NCBI GenBank assembly: GCA_947458265.1
Contig: CANGYF010000004.1
Span: forward strand, 62,001 to 126,000
Direction: 5' to 3'
Source of the DNA: Betaproteobacteria bacterium
GTDB taxonomy: Bacteria; Pseudomonadota; Gammaproteobacteria; Burkholderiales; CAIKXV01
DNA length: 64,000 bases
Made by a program: the position numbers and the translations under genes. Each line of letters starts with the position of its first letter. Within the stretch, counting starts at the first letter, position 1. Shown one piece after another: positions 39,722-48,045 of this stretch. The notes beneath the pieces were generated by a model. It did not search any database. It had not been told where the DNA came from and saw nothing but the letters and a program-made list of their open reading frames with translations.

Positions 39722-39887
39722 CGAATGCTGCGGCGTTCAGGGGCGGGTCGCCGGGTCAAGATGGACGACCGTTGCAGCGGCGGAGGGCGGGGCGCGCGGG
39801 CGGGCAGGGGCGCACTGTCATTGCGTGTCCGTCACCTTGGAGGCGTCATCCCGGGCTGATCCCCTGCGTGTTCGTCTCGACGGCACT

Positions 39888-40346
39888 CTACTTGAGGGTG
39901 GCAACGAATGCCAGCACCTCGTCGACATGCCCCGGAACCTTCACGCCTCGCCATTCACGCGCGATCGTGCCGTCCGCCGCGACCACAAAGGTGCTGCGTT
40001 CGATGCCCCGTACCTGCTTGCCGTACATGTTCTTCATCTTCATCACGCCCCACGCGGTGCAGGCGGTCTCGTCCGGATCGGACAGCAGGTCGAACGGCAG
40101 GCCGAGCTTTTCGCGGAACGATGCATGCGACTTCAGGCTGTCGCGCGAGACGCCGACGATGGCCGCGCCAGCCTTCGAGAAGACCTTGTACTGGTCCCGG
40201 AAGCCGGCCGCTTCCGTCGTGCAGCCAGGCGTGTTGTCCTTCGGGTAGAAGAACACCACCACTGGCGAGCCGTGCGCCGCGGACAGGTCGAAGGTGCCGC
40301 CGTCGGTCGAGGGCAGCTTGAGCGCGGGAGCTTTTGTCGCGGGCAT
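39888..40346 (-). CDS. bcp: Thioredoxin-dependent peroxiredoxin Bcp
   Basis: Peroxidase of the BCP/PrxQ class that reduces H2O2 and organic peroxides, 152 residues. The peroxidatic cysteine is in FFYPKDNTPGCTTEAAGFRD; a second cysteine lies further on (DPDETACTAWGV) rather than at the five-residue PrxQ spacing. RGIERSTFVV and the C-terminal VLAFVATLK complete the thioredoxin fold. It has its own terminator. Confidence 0.93.
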   Translation of the reverse strand: MPATKAPALKLPSTDGGTFDLSAAHGSPVVVFFYPKDNTPGCTTEAAGFRDQYKVFSKAGAAIVGVSRDSLKSHASFREKLGLPFDLLSDPDETACTAWGVMKMKNMYGKQVRGIERSTFVVAADGTIAREWRGVKVPGHVDEVLAFVATLK

Positions 40347-40433
40347 GTTGTCTCCAGTGGGTCCGGAAAGTAGTAAGTATGGCGACTGGACGTTACAGCG
40401 GCTGTATCGTCCGCTGCGACGAAACGCGTCCGC

Positions 40434-41435
40434 TCAGCCAGCGCCGGTGGCCATCGGTGGCTGGACATGCTGCGCGATGACGGCGCGATCGCGCGTCCAG
40501 CGGTAATCGGGTGGCGGCGCATCCGGCGCCAGGAACGCCGGCCCCTGCAGTGCCAGCAGGCCGCTGCGGCCGGGTACTTCGCCGAAAACCACCTCGTGGT
40601 GCGGCAACTGCTCGAGTTCCAGCCCGTCGCAGTAGTCGCGCAGCGACAGCAGTTCGTAGCCCTGCGCCTTCCAGCCGGCCAGCAGCCGTTCGAACGCGGG
40701 CGCCAGCTTCTGCCCTTCGAACTCGGCACGTAGCGTGTACACATGTCCGGTCGTGGGACAGTCGCTGCCGGTCAGGGCCAGCAGGTGGTCGGCGACGTTC
40801 TCCGCCGTGATGCCGTCGCTGCCGATCAGTTCGTCGAGCGTCGGCAGTGTCGTAGGGATCTGGGGACAGGCGATCAGCTCCGCGTTGTAGGTGGGCAGGA
40901 ACGGATGCGTGCCACGGGTGTCCGAGCTGTAGCCGAAGGCCAGCCGCTGGGTGTTGCGCAGCGCATGTACGTTCAGCTGCCAGCCGGCTGCGCCATGGGC
41001 GCGAGGGCGCACGCCGAACACCTCGTCGAAGCGGTCGTAGGCGAGCTGCATCTCGGCGCGCGTCCAGGCTTCGTCGGCGAGCCCGAGGCGACCCTGCCAG
41101 CGCATGTTGTCCCAGCAGTGGATGCCGCACTCGAAGCCGGCGTCACGCACCGCGCGCATCTGGTCGCCGCAGCGCAGGCCGATGTCGGGCCCGGGCAGCA
41201 GGGTGCCGTACAGCAGGGTGCGCAATCCGTAGTGCCCGAGCGCCGAGGTGCGCGACACCTTGTTCACGGAACCGCGGCGGAGCATGCGGCGTACCCCACG
41301 GCCGGTGTGGTCCGGCCCGAGGCTGAACAGGAAGGTCGCGCCAGCGCCCTCGCGCCGCAGCAGTTCGACGAGGCGCGGCACGCCTTCGCGCGTACCGCGA
41401 TAGGTGTCCACGTCGATCTTCAGGGCGAGCTTCAT
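40434..41435 (-). CDS. ArnD-like polysaccharide deacetylase family protein
   Basis: A 333-residue NodB-fold protein closest to ArnD, the deformylase that acts on undecaprenyl-phosphate-linked formamido-arabinose in lipid A modification. The start LALKIDVDTYRGTREGVPRLVELLRR matches ArnD, as do GPDHTGRG, AAGWQLNVHAL and YSSDTRGTHPF. In the metal-binding motif, ArnD has HAWDHHAWQ while this protein has HCWDNMRWQ, so the second histidine ligand is Asn. No other arn genes lie nearby. The actual substrate is uncertain. Confidence 0.8.
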   Translation of the reverse strand: MKLALKIDVDTYRGTREGVPRLVELLRREGAGATFLFSLGPDHTGRGVRRMLRRGSVNKVSRTSALGHYGLRTLLYGTLLPGPDIGLRCGDQMRAVRDAGFECGIHCWDNMRWQGRLGLADEAWTRAEMQLAYDRFDEVFGVRPRAHGAAGWQLNVHALRNTQRLAFGYSSDTRGTHPFLPTYNAELIACPQIPTTLPTLDELIGSDGITAENVADHLLALTGSDCPTTGHVYTLRAEFEGQKLAPAFERLLAGWKAQGYELLSLRDYCDGLELEQLPHHEVVFGEVPGRSGLLALQGPAFLAPDAPPPDYRWTRDRAVIAQHVQPPMATGAG

Positions 41436-41517
41436 CGGGGCGTGCGGTCCTTCAGGAGTAGCCGGGCGGCTGCATTGAGCAGCTCGTCGACCCGGAGCGA
41501 CGCTGAGCCGAGGCTGG

Positions 41518-42651
41518 TCATGCGGCCGCGGTGTCGGGTGTGCCCGGCACGGGCAGCGCCGGGCGGGCGGCGGCCCGGGGCACTGCCGCGACCAGTGCGC
41601 GTGCAGCAGCGGCTACCGAGGCTCCGTCGACGCCGGCCAGTTCTATCACCGGTGCGTCGAGGTGGCCGTTGTAGTTGCGGAACATCGAACGATCGTAGGC
41701 CTGGTCGTAGTGCTGCTCGAGCAGGGTGCAGACGAACTGCTCCCATTGCCCGGCATCGACCAGGGTCCGCCAGTGGCGCAGGGTCTCGCCGGAGTGCAGG
41801 CCGCGCAGGCATTCCAGCCGCTCGAGCAGTCGCGGTGCGTCCTGCACCAGGTGGTCGTACTCGCCGAGCAGCAGCCGGGTGCGGGTCTGCACCGAAGCCT
41901 CGACGCGCAGGGTGGGCGATTCGCGCATGCGGGCGATCAGTGCGTCGGGTACGTGCAGCACACCCACGCGCTTGCTCTCCGCCTCGACGTATACCGGCCG
42001 GGCCGGGTCGAAGCCGCGCAGGGCCTGCCAGAGCATCGACTCGAACAGCTTCTGCGCCGGCTGCGGGTCGCCAGGCAGGTCGCCCAGCACCGAGCCGCGG
42101 TGGCGTGCGATGGCTTCCAGGTCCAGGACCTGCTCGCCGAGCGAGTCCAGTTCGCGCAGCAGGCGGCTCTTGCCGCAGCCGGTGCGGCCGCACACCACCC
42201 GGAACGACAGGGCGGGCGGCAGCAGCGCCAGGTCGTCGATCACGCGGCGCCGGTAGGCCCGGTAGCCGCCTTCGAGCTGCATCGCCCGCCAGCCGATCTC
42301 GCGCAGCACATGCACGAACGATCGGCTGCGCTGCCCGCCGCGCCAGCAGTAGACGAGCGGCGCCCACTTGCGCGGCCGGTCGGCGAAGACGGTTTCCACG
42401 TGGTGGGCGATGTTGCGCGCAGCCAGGGCGCCGCCCACGCGGCGCGCCTCGAACGCGCCCTGCTGCTTGTACATCGTGCCCACCAGGGCGCGCTGGGCAT
42501 CGTCCAGAACCGGGCAGTTGATCGAGCCGGGCATGTGATCCTCGGCGAACTCCGCCGGCGAGCGCACGTCGATCAGTGCGTCGAAGCGCGCCGGGTCCGA
42601 GAGGGCGGCGTCGGTGCTGAGTATCGGAGAGGGTTCGGTCACGGGGGACAT
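41518..42651 (-). CDS. mnmH: tRNA 2-selenouridine synthase MnmH (SelU)
   Basis: Rhodanese-like enzyme that replaces sulfur by selenium at the wobble uridine of tRNAs for Lys, Glu and Gln, using selenophosphate. The 377-residue protein has the N-terminal rhodanese domain (FDALIDVRSPAEFAEDHMPGSINCPVL, with the active cysteine in VYCWRGGQRS) and a P-loop domain (VVCGRTGCGKSRLLREL). The start is the ATG at 42651, with a GTG at 42642 as alternative. It is divergent from selD, whose product supplies its selenium donor. Confidence 0.94.
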   Translation of the reverse strand: MSPVTEPSPILSTDAALSDPARFDALIDVRSPAEFAEDHMPGSINCPVLDDAQRALVGTMYKQQGAFEARRVGGALAARNIAHHVETVFADRPRKWAPLVYCWRGGQRSRSFVHVLREIGWRAMQLEGGYRAYRRRVIDDLALLPPALSFRVVCGRTGCGKSRLLRELDSLGEQVLDLEAIARHRGSVLGDLPGDPQPAQKLFESMLWQALRGFDPARPVYVEAESKRVGVLHVPDALIARMRESPTLRVEASVQTRTRLLLGEYDHLVQDAPRLLERLECLRGLHSGETLRHWRTLVDAGQWEQFVCTLLEQHYDQAYDRSMFRNYNGHLDAPVIELAGVDGASVAAAARALVAAVPRAAARPALPVPGTPDTAAA

Positions 42652-42769
42652 TCGTGGTCGGGAGCATCCCGATGGGCGCGGAGTGTACACTTCGGCCACG
42701 CGCCGGGCCATCTCGGTCGCGTAGTCGCATTCGTCGCATATCACGGAATTTTCAGGGTTTTTGCCAGAT

Positions 42770-42785
42770 TGCGCAGGCCTGCGCA
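42770..42785. promoter_or_regulatory. 16-base perfect palindrome between mnmH and selD
   Basis: TGCGCAGGCCTGCGCA is fully symmetric and lies about midway in the 201-base divergent spacer. It is a plausible operator controlling both selenium genes; no known regulator is recognised. Confidence 0.5.
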
Positions 42786-42852
42786 GTGATCTTCGACCGT
42801 CGCGCGGCGACACGCATCCGCCCCGTAGTGCATACATGCAGGATTCGCCCAG

Positions 42853-43977
42853 ATGTCCGCAAACGTTCCCGACCCGGCCGCAAAGATCGAAGCCGCATCG
42901 ACCATCGATGCGCGTCCCGTCCGCCTGAGCGAGCTTTCCCACGGCGGTGGGTGAGGCTGCAAACTCACGCCGGCGGTGCTGAGCGAAATCCTGGCCGCGT
43001 CGCCTGCGACAGCAGCGATCACGCGCGCCTTCCCGGACCTCATCGTCGGCCGCGAGTCGAGCGACGATGCGGCCGTCTATCGGCTGAACGACAGCCAGGC
43101 GCTGATCGCGACCACCGATTTCTTCATGCCGATCGTCGACGACCCGTTCGACTTCGGCCGCATCGCTGCAACCAATGCCATCTCGGATGTCTACGCGATG
43201 GGCGGCACGCCGATCATGGCGCTGGCACTGGTCGCGATGCCGGTGGCGAAGATCGGCGCGCCGGCGGTACAGCGCATCCTCGCCGGCGGCGAGGCGGTGT
43301 GCGCGGCGGCGGGTATCCCGATCGCCGGTGGCCACAGCATCGATTCGGTAGAGCCGATCTACGGGCTGGTCGTGCTCGGGCTGGTGCATCCTGCCAAGGT
43401 CAAGCGCAACGACCAGGCACGTGACGGCGATGCGCTGGTGCTGAGCAAGGGCCTGGGGGTGGGCATCCTGAGCGCAGCCCTGAAGAAGCAGGTGCTGGGC
43501 GACGCCGGCTATGGCCGGATGATCGCCAGCACCACGCAGCTCAATGCGATCGGCGCGCAGCTGGCCGCACGAGACAGCGTGCATGCGCTGACCGATGTCA
43601 CCGGATTCGGCCTGCTCGGCCATGCGCTCGAGATGGCGCGCGGCTCATCGCTGGCCGCATGCATCGACTGGGCCTCGGTGCCGGTGCTGCCCGAGGCGCT
43701 GCCGTTCGCTGAACAGGGCCTGGCCACCGGGGCATCCGGCCGCAACTGGCAGAGCTACGGCCACGACGTGGTGCTGCCGGCAGGGATGCCGGAGTGGCAG
43801 CGCAACCTGCTCACCGACCCTCAGACCAGTGGTGGCCTGCTGGTTGCCTGCGACGCGGCAAGCGCCGATGCACTGGTGGACGAGATGCGCGCAGCCGGCT
43901 TCAGCTTCGCCGCGCGCGTTGGCCGGCTGCAGTCGCCGGATGGGGGTACCGCCGCCGGGCAGGTCCTGGTGCGCTGA
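42853..43977 (+). CDS. selD: Selenophosphate synthetase SelD, selenocysteine-containing
   Basis: Makes selenophosphate from selenide and ATP, the donor for both Sec-tRNA and 2-selenouridine. The frame runs from ATG 42853 through an in-frame TGA at 42952-42954 to 43977 (374 residues including Sec34). Around the TGA the peptide is LSELSHGGG-Sec-GCKLTP, exactly the active-site loop where SelD has Cys or Sec, with Cys36 two residues on. Downstream are GRESSDDAAVYRL, DFFMPIVDDPFDFGRIAA, GGHSIDSVEP and LTDPQTSGGLL. AGGA lies ten bases before the start. Reading the TGA as stop would leave a protein lacking the active site. Confidence 0.94.
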
Positions 43978-44025
43978 ATGCGCTGAAGATGCCCGCGCGC
44001 TGGACAGGCTGGCCTGCCAGCGCGA

Positions 44026-44691
44026 TCAGCGGGCTTTCAGTACATTGCGGATCTCGGGCCAGAGCGTATCGAGCATCAGCGGTTGCGCCGCGACGGTCGG
44101 ATGGATGCCGTCGGGCTGGAAGAAGTCGCGTTTCTCCGCGAACGGCTCGAGGATGAACGGCACCAGTGGAGCCTTCGTGTTGCGCGCCGCTTCGACGAAC
44201 ACCTGCCGGAACTTTTCGCCGAATGTCCGGCCGTAGTTGGGTGGCAGCCGCACGCCGACCAGCAGCGGGCGGGCGTTGACCTTGCGGCTGGCAGTCACCA
44301 TGTATTCCAGGTTGGCGCGCGTGGTTTCGAGCGACACGCCGCGCAGACCGTCGTTGCCACCGAGGGCGATCACCACCGCCTGGGGACGATGGCGCACCAG
44401 TTCGGCATCGATGCGGTTGCGTCCCCCCAGGGTGGTTTCGCCGCTGATGCTGGCATTGACGACCTGCCAGCCGAGGTTCTCCGACTTCAACCGGCGTTCC
44501 AGCAACGCGACCCAGCCCGATCCCTGCGGCAGGCCATACTCGGCGGAGAGGCTGTCGCCGAACACCATCAGTACAGGCACGGCAGGCGGTTGCGCGGCAA
44601 GGGCGGAGGTCGTGGCGGGCAGCAGCAGGCACAGCAGCACGGCCGCACGACGGCACGAGAGACGGATCGAGGACGGGATGGACCAGGGCAT
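44026..44691 (-). CDS. tesA: GDSL-type multifunctional acyl-CoA thioesterase/arylesterase TesA
   Basis: Periplasmic SGNH hydrolase (thioesterase I/protease I/lysophospholipase), 221 residues from the ATG at 44691. A signal peptide ends near ALAAQ, then block I VFGDSLSAEYGLPQGSGWV, block II Gly in SGETTLGG, block III GGNDGLRG and block V DGIHPTVAAQP. An ATG at 44706 is also possible. The gene is divergent from the ABC transporter gene, and the two 5' ends overlap by about 14 bases. The tesA-ybbA-ybbP arrangement is the same as in E. coli. Confidence 0.92.
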   Translation of the reverse strand: MPWSIPSSIRLSCRRAAVLLCLLLPATTSALAAQPPAVPVLMVFGDSLSAEYGLPQGSGWVALLERRLKSENLGWQVVNASISGETTLGGRNRIDAELVRHRPQAVVIALGGNDGLRGVSLETTRANLEYMVTASRKVNARPLLVGVRLPPNYGRTFGEKFRQVFVEAARNTKAPLVPFILEPFAEKRDFFQPDGIHPTVAAQPLMLDTLWPEIRNVLKAR

Positions 44692-45481
44692 GAAAGACCA
44701 CGGCATGGTGGACGACAGGATGGATGACGACAAGCGGCACGCTCCGGCATTGAAGGCAGTCGATCTTACTAAACGGGTCACCACCGGGGAGTCTGCACTG
44801 CTGATCCTGTCCAACGTGAGTTTCGAGGTGGAGGCGGGCGCGTCCGTCGCCGTTCTCGGTGCCTCCGGTTCAGGCAAGACCACGCTGCTCGGCCTGCTGG
44901 CCGGTCTCGACACCCCGAGCTCGGGTCGGGTCGAGGTACACGGCGAGGACATCTTCCGCCTCGACGAGGACGGACGCGCCGCGCTGCGCCAGCGGCTGAT
45001 CGGCTTCGTGTTCCAGTCGTTCCAGCTGCTGCCCGCGCTGACCGCGCTCGAGAACGTGATGCTGCCACTCGAGCTGGCCGGCGTGCCCGATGCCCGCGCG
45101 CAGGCGCTGCCGCTGCTGGAGCGGGTCGGCCTGGCCGCGCGCGTCGGCCACTACCCGAAACAGCTGTCCGGGGGCGAGCAGCAGCGGGTCGCGCTCGCCC
45201 GTGCCTTCGTCACCCGGCCGAAGCTGCTGATGGCCGACGAACCGACCGGCAACCTGGATGCCGCCACCGGCAGTGGCGTGATCGAACTGATGTTCGAGTT
45301 GAACCGGGAGCAGGGCACGACGCTGGTGCTGGTCACCCATGATGAGCAGCTGGCGCGCCGCTGCAGCCGCCGGCTGCGCATCGCGGCCGGCGAACTGGTG
45401 TCCGATGAATCCGATGCGGTACGGCCGACGGCTGCGGCGAATACGGTCGCAGCGGCCGGCCTTGCGGTGCCATCGGCATGA
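44678..45481 (+). CDS. ybbA: YbbA-like ABC transporter ATP-binding protein (LolD/MacB type)
   Basis: ATPase subunit of a lipoprotein-release-type ABC system, 267 residues. Walker A LGASGSGKTTLLG, Q-loop FVFQSFQLLPALTALENVMLP, signature LSGGEQQRVALARAF and Walker B LLMADEPTGNLD are all intact. GAGG five bases upstream favours the ATG at 44678; the first 25 residues are Asp/Lys-rich and dispensable, and ATGs at 44690, 44705 and 44720 are alternatives. It overlaps its permease by four bases. Confidence 0.92.
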   Translation: MDQGMKDHGMVDDRMDDDKRHAPALKAVDLTKRVTTGESALLILSNVSFEVEAGASVAVLGASGSGKTTLLGLLAGLDTPSSGRVEVHGEDIFRLDEDGRAALRQRLIGFVFQSFQLLPALTALENVMLPLELAGVPDARAQALPLLERVGLAARVGHYPKQLSGGEQQRVALARAFVTRPKLLMADEPTGNLDAATGSGVIELMFELNREQGTTLVLVTHDEQLARRCSRRLRIAAGELVSDESDAVRPTAAANTVAAAGLAVPSA

Positions 45482-47991
45482 AGAGCCTGGGCAGCCTGCT
45501 CGTCCTGTCGGCCCGGCTGGTCGCGCGCGACTGGCGCGCTGGTGAACTGCGGGTGCTGGTCGCCGCGCTGGTGATCGCGATCGCCGCGGTGACCAGCGTC
45601 GGATTCTTCTCCGACCGGGTCCGCCTCGCGCTGCTCGAGCAGGCCAATGCACTGCTCGGCGCCGACCTGGTGGTGGTGTCCGACCGTGCACTTGGGCCCG
45701 AGGTGGTGCAGGAAGCCTCGCGCCTCGGGCTGTCGCAGGCATCGGTGCTGCGCTTCCCGAGCATGGTGGTGCTGGGCGATCGCGCCCAGTTGTCGGAAGT
45801 GCGTGCGGTCGGCGAAGGCTATCCGGTGAAGGGCGAGATCGCGCTGTCGCCGCGCCACCTGGAACCGCCGGTGCCCACGCGCGGCGTGCCCGAGCGCGGC
45901 ACGGTCTGGGTCGATACCCGCATGGTGGCACTGCTGGGCGTGGATGCCGGGCAGTCGATCGAACTCGGCGAGCGCTCGTTCCGTATCGCGGGCGTGTTCG
46001 AGCGCGATGCCGAGGCCAGCGTCGGCTTCCTCTCGATGTCGCCGCGCCTGCTGGTGAATGCACTGGACCTTCCGGAAACCGGGCTGGTGCAGCCGTCCAG
46101 CCGTATCAGCCATCGGCTGATGCTGGCCGGCGCGCCGGCCGACATCGCACGCTTGCGCGCTTTCATCACGCCGCGCCTGTCTGCCGGGCAGCGCGTCGAA
46201 GATGTGCGCGAGGCGCGCCCGGAACTGCGCAGCGCGATCGAGCGGGCCGAACGTTTCCTCGGCCTGGCCGCTCTGGTGAGCGTGATCCTGGCCGGTGTCG
46301 CGGTGGCGCTGGCCGCGCGGCGCTTCCTGCAGCGCCACCTCGATGCCTGCGCGATGATGCGCTGCCTCGGCGCGCCGCAGCGACAGATGATCGGCCTGTA
46401 CCTGACGCAGTTCCTGCTGCTGGGCGTGCTCGCCAGCGCCATCGGATGCGCGATCGGGGCTGCCGGGCAGCAGGTGCTGGTGCAGGTACTGGGCTCGCTG
46501 GTGTCGGCCTCCCTGCCGCCGCCCACGCCCTGGCCAGCGGTGAAGGGCATGGTGACCGGCGTGGTATTGCTGCTGGGCTTCGGGCTGCCGCCGCTGATCG
46601 CCCTGGCATCGGTGCCGACGCTGCGCGTGCTGCGGCGCGACCTCGGTACACCGGGGCGCGGCAGCCTGCTGTCCTGGTTCGCGGCTTTCGTGGCGATCGG
46701 GTCCATGGTGCTGTGGGAGGCAGAGGACCTCAAGCTCGGGCTGGCGATGCTCGGAGGCACAGTGGTGATGGTGGCCGTGTGCGCCGGCTGCGCCTGGCTG
46801 GCGATGCGAGCCGCCGGACGTCTGGCCGGTGGTGGCCGCGGTCGCGGGGCGTTCACCTGGCGCTACGGCATCGCCAACCTGAACCGGCGTGCGCTCGGCA
46901 GCATCGTGCAGATGACCGCCCTCGGTCTGGGCCTGATGGCGCTGCTGCTGCTCACGCTGGTGCGCGGCGAACTGCTCGACAACTGGCGCCGTTCGCTGCC
47001 GGCGGACACGCCGAACCAGTTCCTGGTGAACATCCAGCCCGACCAGGTCGAGCGGGTGCGTGCCTTCCATGCGCAGGAAGGGCTGGCGAAGCCGGTGGTG
47101 CAGCCGATGGTGCGCGGCCGGCTGGTGTCGCTGAACGGCAAGCCGGTGCAGCCGTCCGACTATGCAGACGAGCGCACGCGGCGACTGGTCGACCGCGAGT
47201 TCAACATGTCGTTCACGGCAGACCTGCCGAGTGACAATCGCATCCTGGCCGGGCGCTGGTGGACGCCGGCGGACGAGGGCGCGAAGCTGCTATCGTTCGA
47301 GCAGGGCATCGCCGAACGCATCGGCATTCGGCTCGGCGACACGGTGGTCTACGATTTCGCGGGCGTGCGCCGCGAGTTCATCGTCGCCAGCCTGCGCAGG
47401 GTCGACTGGGATTCGTTCCGCACCAACTTCTTCGTCGTCGCGGCACCGGGCGCGCTCGACGGGCTGCCGGTCAGCTACATCACCGCCTTCCGGCTGCCGG
47501 AGGGGCGCGAGGGTTTCACCAACGCCCTGATCAGGGAATTCCCGAACCTGCTGGTGATCGACGTCGCCTCCGTCCTGTCGCGCGTGCAGGCGATGATCGA
47601 CCAGGTCTCCAAGGCGGTCGAGTTCCTCTTCCTGTTCACGCTGCTGGCCGGCCTGGTGGTGCTCTATGCGGCGATCGCCTCGACCCGCGACGAACGGGTG
47701 TTCGAAGGTGCGATCATCCGCACGCTCGGCGGATCCAGGCGCCAGTTGCAGGTGGTGCAACTGGCCGAGTTCACCGCCATCGGTGCGCTGTCCGGACTGG
47801 TTGCAGCGTTCGGTGCCAGTGCACTCGCCTGGGCGCTGGGCCGATTCGTGCTCGGCGTCCCGTTCACCTTCGATCCATGGGTCTGGGTGGCCGGGCTCGT
47901 CGGTGGAGGGCTGCTGGTGGGCGCCGCCGGCTGGATCGGGACGATCAGCACGATCAATGCTTCGCCGCTCGCCACGCTCAGGCGGGTCTAG
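45478..47991 (+). CDS. ybbP: YbbP-like FtsX-domain ABC permease
   Basis: An 837-residue permease with duplicated FtsX/MacB-type halves. An N-terminal helix (about 25-45) leads to a large periplasmic domain (about 50-255), a four-helix FtsX block (about 260-440), a further helix pair, a second periplasmic domain (about 495-690) and a final FtsX block (about 705-830) containing VFEGAIIRTLGGSRRQL. Such proteins use mechanotransmission rather than solute transport; the cargo of the YbbAP-TesA system is not firmly known. Confidence 0.9.
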   Translation: MKSLGSLLVLSARLVARDWRAGELRVLVAALVIAIAAVTSVGFFSDRVRLALLEQANALLGADLVVVSDRALGPEVVQEASRLGLSQASVLRFPSMVVLGDRAQLSEVRAVGEGYPVKGEIALSPRHLEPPVPTRGVPERGTVWVDTRMVALLGVDAGQSIELGERSFRIAGVFERDAEASVGFLSMSPRLLVNALDLPETGLVQPSSRISHRLMLAGAPADIARLRAFITPRLSAGQRVEDVREARPELRSAIERAERFLGLAALVSVILAGVAVALAARRFLQRHLDACAMMRCLGAPQRQMIGLYLTQFLLLGVLASAIGCAIGAAGQQVLVQVLGSLVSASLPPPTPWPAVKGMVTGVVLLLGFGLPPLIALASVPTLRVLRRDLGTPGRGSLLSWFAAFVAIGSMVLWEAEDLKLGLAMLGGTVVMVAVCAGCAWLAMRAAGRLAGGGRGRGAFTWRYGIANLNRRALGSIVQMTALGLGLMALLLLTLVRGELLDNWRRSLPADTPNQFLVNIQPDQVERVRAFHAQEGLAKPVVQPMVRGRLVSLNGKPVQPSDYADERTRRLVDREFNMSFTADLPSDNRILAGRWWTPADEGAKLLSFEQGIAERIGIRLGDTVVYDFAGVRREFIVASLRRVDWDSFRTNFFVVAAPGALDGLPVSYITAFRLPEGREGFTNALIREFPNLLVIDVASVLSRVQAMIDQVSKAVEFLFLFTLLAGLVVLYAAIASTRDERVFEGAIIRTLGGSRRQLQVVQLAEFTAIGALSGLVAAFGASALAWALGRFVLGVPFTFDPWVWVAGLVGGGLLVGAAGWIGTISTINASPLATLRRV

Positions 47992-48027
47992 CTTCATTGG
48001 CCGCCTGGCGGGCGCCGCAGGACCCTT

Positions 48028-48036
48028 TGCTATACT
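48028..48036 (+). promoter_or_regulatory. Extended -10 promoter of rmuC
   Basis: TGCTATACT combines the TGn extension with a near-consensus -10. A start site about seven bases downstream would fall only about three bases before the ATG at 48046. No -35 is apparent, as expected for an extended -10 promoter. Confidence 0.5.
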
Positions 48037-48045
48037 GGTTTCGCC

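Noticed and set aside
42853-42975. A frameshift or pseudogene at the start of selD
   Set aside because: The only interruption is one TGA exactly at the Sec/Cys position with perfect family similarity on both sides, so selenocysteine is the better explanation.
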